Shown: piece by piece, positions 45,374-54,287 of the stretch
Position numbering within the stretch: position 1 is the first letter of the stretch
Layout: each line of letters opens with the position of its first letter
Assembly: GCA_020634495.1 (NCBI GenBank)
Contig: JACKBR010000024.1
Location: forward strand, 12,921 to 76,920
Origin: Ardenticatenaceae bacterium
GTDB lineage: Bacteria; Chloroflexota; Anaerolineae; Promineifilales; Promineifilaceae
DNA: 64,000 nt
Reading direction: 5' to 3'
The notes under the pieces: model-generated
Seen by the model: the letters and a program-made list of their open reading frames with translations, nothing else
What the model was told of the DNA's origin: nothing
The model's database searches: none
Position numbers and translations under genes: made by a program

Positions 45374-46141
45374 ATGAATCACGAACCCTACCCCATCCTT
45401 GAATTTGATCCCGATTCCAGCGCCTTTGTTGATCCGCAGGATTTGCTTAAGCCTATTGACATTGCCCGCCGCTGCATCCTTTGCTTCTTTCAGGACATTT
45501 TGGAAGAGGGGCAAGCAAATGGCCAGCTAAAAGCGGTTTACAAGCTTGGCTCAGAAATTGGGCGGAACATGGTGTACGAGATGACCGTTGAGGGTGAGCG
45601 CATTGCCGTGCTGCACCCCGGCGTGGGCGCACCGCTGGCCGGTGCATTTTTAGAGGAACTGATTGCCCTGGGCTGCCGCGATTTTATCGCCTGCGGCGGC
45701 TGTGGGGTGTTGGACAAATCTATTGGCCTGGGGCATGTGGTGGTTCCGGCAACGGCCGTTCGTGACGAAGGCACCTCCTATCATTATTTACCGCCCAGCC
45801 GGGAAGTTGCCGCCCATCCAGACGCGGTCCAGGCCATCGAACAAGCTCTGCAAAAACATCATGTTCCCTACATCATTGGCAAAACCTGGACCACGGACGG
45901 GGTCTACCGCGAGACACCCACCCGCATTGCCCGCCGCCGCGAGGAAGGCTGCCATGTGGTAGAAATGGAAGCAGCGGCCTTTTTTGCCATCGCTCAGTTT
46001 CGGAGCGTACGCTTTGGTCAGCTGCTTTACGGTGGCGATGATTTAACGGGGGATGCTTGGGACGGCCGTAACTGGCAAAAAGAAAGCTCCACCCGCGCCC
46101 GGCTCTTCCAGCTCGCCGTCGAGGCTTGCCTGCTCCTGTAA
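45374..46141 (+). CDS. Nucleoside phosphorylase (uridine phosphorylase-like)
   Basis: 255 residues of the PNP_UDP_1 fold. Phosphate/ribose site VLHPGVGAPLAGAFLEELIA, FIACGGCGVLDKSIGLGHVV, VVPATAVRDEGTSYHYLPPS and the ribose-contacting VVEMEAAAFFAIAQF are present, the last being the hallmark EMEAAA. Probably salvages a pyrimidine nucleoside in the cytosol. It lies next to an HTH-NB-ARC gene, but as a stand-alone enzyme there is no evidence it is a STAND effector. Confidence 0.88.
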   Translation: MNHEPYPILEFDPDSSAFVDPQDLLKPIDIARRCILCFFQDILEEGQANGQLKAVYKLGSEIGRNMVYEMTVEGERIAVLHPGVGAPLAGAFLEELIALGCRDFIACGGCGVLDKSIGLGHVVVPATAVRDEGTSYHYLPPSREVAAHPDAVQAIEQALQKHHVPYIIGKTWTTDGVYRETPTRIARRREEGCHVVEMEAAAFFAIAQFRSVRFGQLLYGGDDLTGDAWDGRNWQKESSTRARLFQLAVEACLLL

Positions 46142-46232
46142 TATGCCCACTACTTCAATTGAATGTAAATATTTTCATGAAAATTAGCCTAAAGGTTTTC
46201 CCGCCAAGGCTGTTTAAATTTATAATTGCCCT

Positions 46233-47723
46233 ATGAGCGAATCATCCGATTTTGCCGATGTCTTACAGAATTATGTCAACCAAAGCAGCTATTCTGCCGG
46301 TCAGCTTGCCCGCCTGACAGGCATTCCCAAACCGACCATTTTAAGCTGGCTAGACGGCCGTGTTAAACACCCCCGTTCCTACTCAGATTTGGTTAAGCTG
46401 TCCGAATCTTTACGGCTCAAGCCAGATGAAGCCACCCACCTTTTGGCAGCAGCCGGCTTTATGGATGCTGCCGAAAGGCTCCAGCAAACAGGAGCCGCCG
46501 CCAAAAATGATCGAGCCAAAACGGCCGTTTCTTCCACACCATTCCAGGCCATCCCCATCTTGCCCTATTTTGTAGGCAGGCAAAGCCTGATCAAGCAAAT
46601 TGAAGAAACCTTACTCACCGATCCCACCGTACATGCCTGCTGTTTGCAAGGGATGGCCGGGGCAGGCAAAACGGCGCTGGCGGCACAAATAGCCTACCGC
46701 TTGCGCCCACACTTCCCCGATGGCGTCCTGTGGGCAAATCCGCATCGCACCACGCCAATGACCATCCTGGCCGCATTTGGCAACGCTTACGGCGAAAACC
46801 TGAGCCAGTACGCCGACCTGGAAAGCCGGAGCCAGGTCGTTCGCCAGCTGCTTGCCGACAAACGCATTCTGGTTGTTTTAGATGATGTATGGCATGGTCA
46901 GGACATCTTACCGCTGCTGCCACCATCCACAAAAGGAACGGCCGTGCTCATCACCACTCGCCGCCAAGACCTGTTCGCTACCGCTGGTATGCGCCGCCTG
47001 ACGGTTGGCCCATTCGACGCCTCCCAGCAAGTTTCGTTAAAATTGTTTAACCACTTTCTCGGCGACAACCTGACAAATTCAAATGAAGAATTGCTCTCGC
47101 AAATTGCAGAGTTATTAGGGCATCTTCCCCTGGCCATTGCTATTGCCGCCAGCCGCCTGGCATACGAGCCAAGCTGGTCGCCAGCCGCCTTTTTAGACCG
47201 CCTGGTGCAAACCCAGCAGCTTTCGGAGCTAGAGTTTGAAGACCAAAGCGTACAAATTTCATTCTCTACCAGCTTTGCCCTGCTGGATGACACCTTGCAA
47301 ACCTTTTTTGGTTTAATGGGTTTATTTGGCGGACGCGAATTTACCTCGGCGGCAGCTGCCGCAGTTGCCCAAACATCCCAGCAGCAAGCCGAAGACCGGC
47401 TGCGCAAGCTGTATGCTCTTTCCCTTTGCCAGTTAGGACGCACGGGGGTACAGGCTCGATATCGACTCCATCCGCTACTCAGCAAATATGCCGAAGAAAC
47501 GGCCGTAAGCCAACTGAATGTCCCAGAAGCACATCTAAGACTCATCAACTACTTCGTCGATTATGGTGAAAAGCATCATGACCAACATGAAATGCTGACC
47601 GCCGAAATCAACAACGTCTTCACCGTGCTAGAACTTGCCCAAAAATACAGCCTGCCTGATGCCTATCGTCGCTGCCAGACTGCTTTTGCTCCCGTTTTGG
47701 GCAAACACCATCCTTTCACCTAA
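46233..47723 (+). CDS. HTH-NB-ARC (STAND) regulator with short C-terminus
   Basis: 496 residues. An N-terminal HTH (about 10-70: SAGQLARLTGIPKPTILSWL, DGRVKHP) is followed by an NB-ARC ATPase: YFVGRQSLIKQIEE, Walker A QGMAGAGKTALAAQI, Walker B RILVVLDDVWHGQ, VLITTRRQDL, GLPL-type LGHLPLAIAIAAS, and the winged-helix/MHD region with YRLHPLLSKYAEE. Relatives usually carry several hundred residues of TPR or WD repeats after this point; here the protein ends soon after NVFTVLELAQKYSLPDAYRR. It is either a short natural form or a truncation that lost its sensor repeats. Regulates transcription or triggers a response on ligand binding. Confidence 0.85.
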   Translation: MSESSDFADVLQNYVNQSSYSAGQLARLTGIPKPTILSWLDGRVKHPRSYSDLVKLSESLRLKPDEATHLLAAAGFMDAAERLQQTGAAAKNDRAKTAVSSTPFQAIPILPYFVGRQSLIKQIEETLLTDPTVHACCLQGMAGAGKTALAAQIAYRLRPHFPDGVLWANPHRTTPMTILAAFGNAYGENLSQYADLESRSQVVRQLLADKRILVVLDDVWHGQDILPLLPPSTKGTAVLITTRRQDLFATAGMRRLTVGPFDASQQVSLKLFNHFLGDNLTNSNEELLSQIAELLGHLPLAIAIAASRLAYEPSWSPAAFLDRLVQTQQLSELEFEDQSVQISFSTSFALLDDTLQTFFGLMGLFGGREFTSAAAAAVAQTSQQQAEDRLRKLYALSLCQLGRTGVQARYRLHPLLSKYAEETAVSQLNVPEAHLRLINYFVDYGEKHHDQHEMLTAEINNVFTVLELAQKYSLPDAYRRCQTAFAPVLGKHHPFT

Positions 47724-47832
47724 ATGCCTAACCAAAAATCAGCCACAGAGCTTCTTAATTCGCTTTTTCTTACTTAAACTTCAACTGCGCTCAGTACAAG
47801 CCTGTGGCTTTTCGGATTGATCCTAAATCAAA

Positions 47833-47863
47833 AAGAGGCGATGTGTTAAGCACATCGCCTCTT
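47833..47863. terminator. Bidirectional terminator
   Basis: A perfect 13-bp stem AAGAGGCGATGTG / CACATCGCCTCTT with a TTAAG loop between the convergent NB-ARC and ABC lipoprotein genes; A-rich on the left and T-rich on the right. Confidence 0.85.
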
Positions 47864-47954
47864 CATTTATACTAAAATCTGTTCTGCAAAATCACAGCGT
47901 ATCAGGATTTTCCAAACACCACTCTGCTCTGCAGATAGATAGTAGACTCAAAAA

Positions 47955-49925
47955 CTACTGTTGCAGATCGAACTGATAAATATTGTACAGTTCAGAGTTC
48001 TGTGTCGGGTCCACACCGAAGTTCAAAACGTTCGGGCGAGCCGCAGCAACCTTCAAGCGCAGGAACAACGGAATTACCGGTACCTGGTCAGAGAAGATAA
48101 TCTGTGCGTCAATGTGACCCTGTGTGTATTCATCTGTGCCAGGCAGGGAGCCTTGAGCCAAAGAACAAGCGGCATCAAAGTCAGGATTTGACCAACCAGT
48201 TTCGTTGGAGTTACCCCAACCGCCAAAACCTTCTTCTTCTGGACCAGTGATGCTCACTGTGTTGTACAGGTTACAGCTGGGTTCTACACCCGTCAACCAG
48301 GCGAATTCACCCAGGTCAAAACGACGGCCAAACAGAACGCCATCGGGACCATCAGCAAACCACTCACCAGCAGGCAGGTAGTACAGTTCTACATCAACAC
48401 CACATTGCAGCAGATTCTCTTTGAAGATTTGGGTCAGCTGCTGACGCATTTCATTACCCGTGGTTGTACCCAGGGTTACATGGAACGGAACACCTGTGAC
48501 TGAATCTTCGCGGATGCCGTCGCCATCACCATCAACATAGCCTACCTCGTCCAGCAAGGCATTGGCTGCTTCTACATCGTAGGGCCATTCGGTCAGTTCG
48601 CCAGCCGGGTACAGCGGATGAACGCTGGGGATGTAGCTGTGAATAACCTCGGAACGGCCGAACAGGATGTTGTCTACCATGCTCTGGCGGTCGGTACACA
48701 TCGTCATTGCCTGACGGACGCGTACATCTTCGAACCAGTCGGGACGGCCAACGCCATCACCGTAGTCGCCGTAGCTGTTGATACCAAAGTCGATGTGTTC
48801 GTACACGGTACCAGTCTGGAAGTACGGGGTCAGCAGGCCGTTGTTCTCTGCTTCGATGAGGAACGGTGCCTGGCCCACATCCATACCGTCTTGCGTGCCG
48901 ATGTCACAAGCGCCAGACAGCAGCTGAGCAATCAGCTGGTTGGTGTCGGGGATGAACTTGTAGGTGACGCTGTCCAGATAGGGCAGACCTTCGTCAGCGC
49001 GATAGTAGAATTCGTTGGGGGAAAGACGGATGCTGTCGCCAGCGATCCATTCGTCGATCTTGAAAGCGCCATCGCCCAATGGCAAACGGCTGGATTCTTC
49101 GGCTGTCAGCAGTTCAGCAGCAGAGAAGCCACCTAAGTGATGACGGGGCAGCGGGCCCCAGAAGTTAATAAAGTAGGTAGCGTCCTTAAAGCCAGGCACA
49201 GACGTCCAACGGGTTGTCAGGTCGCCAGTAGCTTCGTAGCTAGCGGTACGTTCAACCGTGTATTTGGAGGTGGTGGAATCGGGATCGCCAACAATTTCGA
49301 AGCTGTAAACGGAGTCGTCAGCGGTGACAGGTTCGCCATCTGACCAGTAGCGTTGTTTCATGGTGAAATCAACAACCATCTGTTCCATCATGACAGGATT
49401 GCCATCGAAGACAACATCTTCGCCATCAGCATTGGCTACGGTTACACCCTCGCCCCAGGCAACAACGGTGTCGGTGACATCCCGAACCATATCGCCAGGC
49501 TGTACTTCAACCACGTTAACAATGGCATCGCCATCAGCCAGGCTTGGCATTTTCTCAAGCCCTTCTGACTGGTAACCATAGGACAGGGTGGTGAAATCAT
49601 TGGTGAAAACAGCGTGACGGATAGCCGAGGCTACCAATGTGCTACCGCCATAGACATACAGAGTTTCCGGTTCCTGAGCCATACAAACGATCAGGTCTTT
49701 GGGGCCGGCCGGTTCTGCTTCTGGCTCTACTTCAACGGTTTCCACAACGGTTTCAGTTACAACACGGGTAACTTCCACTTCTTGACCTTCTTCGACAACC
49801 GTTTCAGTTACAATGCGGGTAACTTCTACGGTTACGGTCTCGGTTGTGGGGGTACAAGCTGCCAGGGCAACTGCACCAAGTGCTACGAGTAGGGCAACAA
49901 GTGCCCAGCGTTTTTTAGAAAACAT
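47955..49925 (-). CDS. Peptide-type ABC transporter substrate-binding lipoprotein
   Basis: 656 residues from ATG 49925 (AGAGGAGG before it; the longer frame to 50006 adds a non-signal sequence). Signal RWALVALLVALGAVALAAC with lipobox, then a repetitive stalk of VTETV/VTRVVTE units (about 27-72) and an SBP_bac_5 domain: CMAQEPETLYVYGGSTLVAS, MKQRYWSDGEPVTADDSVYS, FEDVRVRQAMTMCTDRQSMV. It binds oligopeptides or similar ligands outside the cell. Its permease genes are not in the window. The gene lacks the ACGGCCGT octamer and its codon choice looks like that of a highly expressed protein. Confidence 0.92.
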   Translation of the reverse strand: MFSKKRWALVALLVALGAVALAACTPTTETVTVEVTRIVTETVVEEGQEVEVTRVVTETVVETVEVEPEAEPAGPKDLIVCMAQEPETLYVYGGSTLVASAIRHAVFTNDFTTLSYGYQSEGLEKMPSLADGDAIVNVVEVQPGDMVRDVTDTVVAWGEGVTVANADGEDVVFDGNPVMMEQMVVDFTMKQRYWSDGEPVTADDSVYSFEIVGDPDSTTSKYTVERTASYEATGDLTTRWTSVPGFKDATYFINFWGPLPRHHLGGFSAAELLTAEESSRLPLGDGAFKIDEWIAGDSIRLSPNEFYYRADEGLPYLDSVTYKFIPDTNQLIAQLLSGACDIGTQDGMDVGQAPFLIEAENNGLLTPYFQTGTVYEHIDFGINSYGDYGDGVGRPDWFEDVRVRQAMTMCTDRQSMVDNILFGRSEVIHSYIPSVHPLYPAGELTEWPYDVEAANALLDEVGYVDGDGDGIREDSVTGVPFHVTLGTTTGNEMRQQLTQIFKENLLQCGVDVELYYLPAGEWFADGPDGVLFGRRFDLGEFAWLTGVEPSCNLYNTVSITGPEEEGFGGWGNSNETGWSNPDFDAACSLAQGSLPGTDEYTQGHIDAQIIFSDQVPVIPLFLRLKVAAARPNVLNFGVDPTQNSELYNIYQFDLQQ

Positions 49926-50060
49926 AAGTATTCCTCCTCTTAGGAATGTAGGGTTTTGAACTTTTGCTGAGTCTTTAACTTCCTGTCTTTTTCGTGTCTT
50001 TCCCAATTTACCTCCATTGGCCCTAAAAAATATTTATTCTGTACTGTTTGGTAGGAACGA

Positions 50061-50127
50061 GGGGCAGAGTTGTTGGCAACTTTGCCCCTTTCGGTCTACA
50101 AAAAAACCCCTATGAATTTTTGTAGAC
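50061..50127. repeat. Two inverted repeats upstream of the ABC lipoprotein gene
   Basis: A GC-rich hairpin GGGGCAGAGTTG / CAACTTTGCCCC (50061-50088) and an AT-rich one GTCTACAAAAA / TTTTTGTAGAC (50094-50104 with 50117-50127). They may end the proS transcript or act in the leader of the lipoprotein gene. The rest of 49926-50377 holds one octamer (near 50296) and no gene. Confidence 0.5.
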
Positions 50128-50377
50128 GGAGGAAGATTTTGGGCTAGCGCGTACCAAGTGATGGGAAATAGACGCGCCTACCCACCCCAAATTATGAATG
50201 TATTGTGGCTAAAATCTCATGCGTTTTGCATGAAATGTGCATGAAATGAGGCATGTTGTCACCAAAAAGTCGCTTTTAGATACCAATGTTCCAGAAACGG
50301 CCGTTTCCACCTTCACCCCAGGGAAGAAAGCGGAGTCGGCACATTTGGCCACTTTGTGTTCCTAACTTCGAGAAACT

Positions 50378-51892
50378 TCATGCGGCGGCGAGCCAGTTTT
50401 TGACATAAGCCAGCAGCTCATCCAGGGGGACAACGGCCGTTTCCCCACCATTTCTCACCTTCACCTCCACGCCACCCGCCGCCAGGGAGCGCTGGCTTAC
50501 CGTCAGGCGCAGCGGCAGCCCAATGAGATCGGCATCGTTGAACTTCACGCCCGGACGCTCGTCACGGTCATCAAACAACAGTTCGACCCCTGCTTCTTGC
50601 AATTGAGCGTAAAGGGAAACGGCCGTTTCCAGCCCACCGCGCAGCGCCAACAAATGCCCCTGGTACGGCGCAATCGCCACCGGCCAGGTCAGTCCATTTT
50701 CATCGTGGTGCTGCTCTGCCAGACAAGCCAGCAGCCGGGTCACACCGATGCCGTAGCACCCCATCACAATCGGCTGGGCCACATTCTGCTCATCCACAAA
50801 CGTCGCCCCCATCGTGTCACTGTAGCGCGTGCCCAGATTGAAGATATTGGCCACCTCTACAGCGCGCACCGTGCGCAGCGGCTGGCCGCAGGTTGTGCAG
50901 GCATCGCCTGCCTGCGCCGCCGTGATGTCTGCCACAACGTCCACCGCGCCATCCCAGCCTGACTCGTCCACAGCATCATCCACCACCCAGATGTCGGTGG
51001 TCTGTTCGGCCGTCGGACGCACGCGCTGGGCGTCTAGCACATGCACCAGCTTGGTTTCGTTAATCTGAGCATTTTGGTAGACAACGGCCGTTACCACCTG
51101 CTCAATCGTTTCTTCTCCCCTCACCAACTCGGCTACAAACTGAACCGCCTCCGTGCCCGTCACCTTTTTTGGCTTACGAAATGTGGCCACCTGGCGATTG
51201 GCCCGGTAACCACAACTATCGCACAGCAGCAGCGTATCCTCACCGATGGGCGTCAGGTACATAAATTCGTGGGCAAACTTGCCGCCCATCATGCCCACGT
51301 CTGCCTCTACGGCCAAAACCGGCAGGCCACAGCGGGCAAAAATGCGGAAATACGCCGCATAATGTGCCTGGTACTGCACGTCCAAACCCGCATCGTCGGC
51401 GTCCAGACTGTAGCTGTCTAGCATGGTAAATTCGCGGCTGCGGATTAGCCCGGCCCGCGGGCGCGGATCGTCGCGCCATTTGGTTTGGATGTGGTAGGCC
51501 ATTTGCGGCAGCTGCCGGTAGGAATGGATTTCCTGGCGAGTCAGTTCAGCCAGGGTTTCTTCATGGGAAAGGGCGAGGGTCAGGGAACGGCCGTTTCTAT
51601 CCACCAACCGCCCCAACTCCGCATCAATCTCATACCATCGCCCCGATGCCTGCCACAGCGCCGCCGGATGCACCAGCGGCATTTTGATCTCCTGCCCACC
51701 CAGCGCGTTCATCTCCTGCCGCATGATCGCTTCCAGTTTTTGCAATGTGCGCTGCCCCAAATGCAAATAGCTAAACACGCCTGCCGCCATTTGTCGTACA
51801 AAACCAGCCCGCAGCAGCAGCTGATGCCCGGCCACCTCAGTCGCCGCCGATGCTTCTCGCAGCGTTTCGTTCATCAATCGACTCATCTTCAT
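50378..51892 (-). CDS. proS: Proline--tRNA ligase
   Basis: 504 residues, class II synthetase charging tRNA-Pro. Motif 1 and active-site regions LRAGFVRQMAAGVFSYLHLG, WRDDPRPRAGLIRSREFTML and motif 3 GCYGIGVTRLLACLAEQ are present; the C-terminal anticodon-binding domain ends AYVKNWLAAA. It is of the bacterial type with a shortened editing insertion (YxCDSCGYRAN follows motif 2), about 60 residues shorter than the E. coli enzyme. ATG 51892 is kept because MKMSRLMNETLREA aligns with the usual MRxSxLxxxTLKEA start. Transcribed from a leader that contains a terminator. Confidence 0.95.
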   Translation of the reverse strand: MKMSRLMNETLREASAATEVAGHQLLLRAGFVRQMAAGVFSYLHLGQRTLQKLEAIMRQEMNALGGQEIKMPLVHPAALWQASGRWYEIDAELGRLVDRNGRSLTLALSHEETLAELTRQEIHSYRQLPQMAYHIQTKWRDDPRPRAGLIRSREFTMLDSYSLDADDAGLDVQYQAHYAAYFRIFARCGLPVLAVEADVGMMGGKFAHEFMYLTPIGEDTLLLCDSCGYRANRQVATFRKPKKVTGTEAVQFVAELVRGEETIEQVVTAVVYQNAQINETKLVHVLDAQRVRPTAEQTTDIWVVDDAVDESGWDGAVDVVADITAAQAGDACTTCGQPLRTVRAVEVANIFNLGTRYSDTMGATFVDEQNVAQPIVMGCYGIGVTRLLACLAEQHHDENGLTWPVAIAPYQGHLLALRGGLETAVSLYAQLQEAGVELLFDDRDERPGVKFNDADLIGLPLRLTVSQRSLAAGGVEVKVRNGGETAVVPLDELLAYVKNWLAAA

Positions 51893-51902
51893 GATCTAAA
51901 AC

Positions 51903-51965
51903 CTTTGGCCACAGAGGGCACAGAGAAAAAAGAGGCAATTCTCTTAAAATTCTGTGCCCTCTGTG
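51903..51965. repeat. CACAGAGGGCACAGA inverted repeat
   Basis: A nearly perfect 17-bp inverted repeat GCCACAGAGGGCACAGA / TCTGTGCCCTCTGTGGC around an A/T-rich loop just ahead of proS. Clearest member of the CTCTGTG repeat family in this window. Confidence 0.7.
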
Positions 51966-51999
51966 GCAAATAAAAAAACATACAATCGCCTGTGAACAC

Positions 52000-52030
52000 A
52001 AAAAAGCCCCGTGCCGGGCAGACACGGGGC
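52000..52030 (-). terminator. Intrinsic terminator in the proS leader
   Basis: Stem GCCCCGTG / CACGGGGC (52023-52030 with 52006-52013) followed by six T on the minus strand, about 108 bases before the proS start codon. It must be bypassed for proS expression from the promoter at 52185-52213. Confidence 0.85.
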
Positions 52031-52064
52031 AAAACGTTTTCACAGTTGCAGATTAGTCGTTGAA

Positions 52065-52175
52065 TTAGATGAGAACTATCAGTTGCTGCATATGCGACAA
52101 ACGCCAGCCTCCCGCTGCCCAGGCAACGGGGCTGGTAGGTACGGGCGTGTTCGTCGCAATCAGCCAATCATTCAT
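52065..52175 (-). CDS. Putative proS leader peptide, 36 aa
   Basis: ATG at 52175 opens a 36-codon frame, MNDWLIATNTPVPTSPVAWA and so on to TAA at 52067-52065, between the promoter and the terminator. Three Pro codons fall within six positions (PVPTSP), as in amino-acid attenuation leaders. The start lies only about four bases after the predicted transcription start, so translation would be leaderless. The same RNA folds into a strong hairpin (CCAGCCCCGTTGCC with GGCAGCGGGAGGCTGG) that shares GCCCCGT with the terminator arm. Real translation is unproven. Confidence 0.4.
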   Translation of the reverse strand: MNDWLIATNTPVPTSPVAWAAGGWRLSHMQQLIVLI

Positions 52176-52184
52176 AGTGGCGTA

Positions 52185-52213
52185 ACCATACAAAATTAGC
52201 CGCCGATTGTCAA
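52185..52213 (-). promoter_or_regulatory. proS leader promoter
   Basis: TTGACA (52208-52213), 17-base spacer, TATGGT (52185-52190) on the minus strand, between the nucleotidase stop and the proS leader. A near-consensus sigma-70 promoter. Confidence 0.75.
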
Positions 52214-52218
52214 TCAAT

Positions 52219-53754
52219 TTATGGCCTGCTCAAATCGTCAATAGCGGCATCTATTGGATTTTCTGATGAGGAATCTTGGGCCATAATCCAATCAATAACA
52301 GGCTGTCGCCAATTGATGGCAGTGTTGTAGCCGTCAGGATCATACACCGCCAGCAGCGCATAATCATCTCCACCAGCGTACATAAAATCATTCACCAGCA
52401 CGGTATAAAATGCCTCAGGCTCAAGTTCTTCATCCGTTTCTTTGAGGTACCAACGGAAATTGTCGCGGTACACGCCACCAATCGCGGCCGAATCTTGCCC
52501 TAGCATCACCTCTAGCTGTTCCCCCGTTAGCAAAAGCTCTACGATCACATTCTCAAAGGGCATCACCCCCACCACATCTGCCAGCGTCATGTTGCCCGGT
52601 GGCAAGTCTGCCCGCATCCCGCCCAGGTTGGTTATGGCCACGTCGGCTGTGGGGTATGCCCATAGCCACGCCTCGGTGATGAGTGACTGCATTTCCTGGC
52701 TCCGCCGCGCCACCCCCTGCTCGCTGTAACCAATGGTGCGGTTTAGCTCGGCGTCGGCTTCATCCTGCCAGCGCAGCAAGATCGACTCCACGGTGGGATC
52801 GGCTGCGCCGCCGCTGTTGCCTTCCACGCCATATTCTACTGAGACGGCCGTATCGCTGGCCGTATCAAACTGGAAGGTGGCATAAGCATAGCTGGCCATG
52901 GCCGTACCGCCCTCTAACAAAACAATGCCATTCACCTCGCTGGCAAACAGCTCATTGCAATGGCCGCCACCCAGCAGTTGAATCCCTAAATCCGCGACGT
53001 CCTGGGCCAGGTTTTCCAACTCGTTTTGGCAAATGTGGGCGGGCACCACGATCATCTCTGCGCCTGCGTCTTTCACCTGGGGTATCACTTCGCGCAGCGC
53101 GGTTTCGTAATCAATAAAGTCAAATTCGGCCACATTTACGGGATTGGTGGTGGTTGGTGTACTTGTAGTAGTCAGGCCAATGATACCTACTTGAATCTCG
53201 TTGACGGTGACGATGGTGTACGGCCGTATCCCTAAATCTTCTGGCGTTGTGCCATCACTTTTATAGCGAATATTCGCGCTCAAAAATGGGAATGCCGATT
53301 CAGAAGCGCGGGCTTGCAGCGCCTCAAGGCCAAAATCAAATTCATGGTTGCCAATGGCCGCCGCGTCATACCCCATGCTATTCATAATTTCTGCCATGCT
53401 CTGCCCCTGAAACCAGGTGGAGATGGCTGGGCCAGTCCACATGTCCCCGCCACTAAGCAGCAAAAAGTTGCCATCCGGTTGATATTGTTCGGCCGTTTGC
53501 CACAAGCCCATCAGGTTTGCCGCACTGGCATCTTCTTGTTGCCCGGCCATCCAGCCATGCTCATCGTTGGTGTACAAGATGGTTATTTCCCGAATCGTGT
53601 CTGCGAGGGGAACGGCCGTAGGCGAAATTTCTACAGTTGTGGCTGGTGTTGCCGGGGGTGGGGTAGGAACGGCCGTTTGTCGGCAGCCACCAACAATGAA
53701 AAGTATCAACAAAACTAATGTCGCAAAATAAGCTGCTTTCTGCTGCATATCCAT
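52219..53754 (-). CDS. 5'-nucleotidase / bifunctional metallophosphatase lipoprotein
   Basis: 511 residues. Signal YFATLVLLILFIVGGC with lipobox Cys, then a Pro/Thr linker. Metallophosphatase domain: ILYTNDEHGWM, LLSGGDMWTGPAI, IGNHEFDFGLEALQ and LLGGGHCNE supply the dinuclear metal site. The C-terminal nucleotide-binding domain has TNLGGMRADLPPGNMTLADV and FMYAGGDDYALL. It is anchored outside the cell and hydrolyses extracellular nucleotides to nucleosides, which fits the nucleoside phosphorylase at 45.4 kb. Monocistronic. Confidence 0.9.
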   Translation of the reverse strand: MDMQQKAAYFATLVLLILFIVGGCRQTAVPTPPPATPATTVEISPTAVPLADTIREITILYTNDEHGWMAGQQEDASAANLMGLWQTAEQYQPDGNFLLLSGGDMWTGPAISTWFQGQSMAEIMNSMGYDAAAIGNHEFDFGLEALQARASESAFPFLSANIRYKSDGTTPEDLGIRPYTIVTVNEIQVGIIGLTTTSTPTTTNPVNVAEFDFIDYETALREVIPQVKDAGAEMIVVPAHICQNELENLAQDVADLGIQLLGGGHCNELFASEVNGIVLLEGGTAMASYAYATFQFDTASDTAVSVEYGVEGNSGGAADPTVESILLRWQDEADAELNRTIGYSEQGVARRSQEMQSLITEAWLWAYPTADVAITNLGGMRADLPPGNMTLADVVGVMPFENVIVELLLTGEQLEVMLGQDSAAIGGVYRDNFRWYLKETDEELEPEAFYTVLVNDFMYAGGDDYALLAVYDPDGYNTAINWRQPVIDWIMAQDSSSENPIDAAIDDLSRP

Positions 53755-53950
53755 TTCTCCATCTAAAAATTACTCTTTACTTTGCCTGCCGTCTGCTAAA
53801 AAAGCAAGCTATTTCCCAAAACTCTCCGCAAATATTGGCGAGGTTTCGCAGGTTATTACACAAATATCAACATTTAAGCAAAGAAGCGATCCTTTTTGTC
53901 ATAAAATGGGCAATTTTGCGCTATTAGCACAACCTATTATGTATTTTTTA

Positions 53951-53978
53951 TAGACAAGCATTTGATAATAATTATGAT
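53951..53978 (+). promoter_or_regulatory. Promoter for candidate ncRNA
   Basis: TAGACA, 16-base A/T spacer, TATGAT. Followed about 7 bases later by a 200-base non-coding stretch that ends in a strong terminator. Confidence 0.55.
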
Positions 53979-53984
53979 AAGAAA

Positions 53985-54186
53985 AGATTCGGTCAGGTTA
54001 AGAGGAACTCCTCCCCCCAAACTGGCACAAATGAGGCTAACAAATCTGTTAGCTATGCGACTGGAACAACCCTGGCTGCGATCTAGATAATTATCCACCC
54101 CTTCCTCGACTCGGATATTTATCGCAGCTTGATGACCCACTCCCCTGGTGAATTAAGCAAGCCGCCCCTAGGGGCGGCTTTTTTTT
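53985..54186 (+). ncRNA. Candidate structured ncRNA, about 200 nt
   Basis: No open frame spans this stretch, but it is rich in paired elements: GAGGAACTCCTC, GCTAACAAATCTGTTAGC, and a long stem GCTGCGAT...ATAATTATCC with GGATATTTATCGCAGC (about 54077-54127). It ends at a perfect GCCGCCCC/GGGGCGGC terminator with eight T, and a promoter precedes it. The next gene begins about 100 bases beyond the terminator. I cannot match it to 6S, RNase P, SRP or a known riboswitch. Confidence 0.55.
54159..54186 (+). terminator. Intrinsic terminator
   Basis: Palindrome AAGCCGCCCCTAGGGGCGGC plus TT followed by a T-run of eight; one of the strongest terminators in the window, plus strand. Confidence 0.9.
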
Positions 54187-54287
54187 GCCTATTTCCATTT
54201 GGTGGAACCTAAATTCACATTTTTTCGTTACTAAGGTATGCTTGGCAGGATGGCATTGTTCCCTGGCGTTTATAAAGGCTTTTTATC

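Noticed and set aside
45374..47723. Nucleoside phosphorylase plus HTH-NB-ARC gene as a two-part immune receptor
   Set aside because: The phosphorylase is a complete stand-alone enzyme with its own spacing of about 90 bases; no fusion or overlap supports a joint role.
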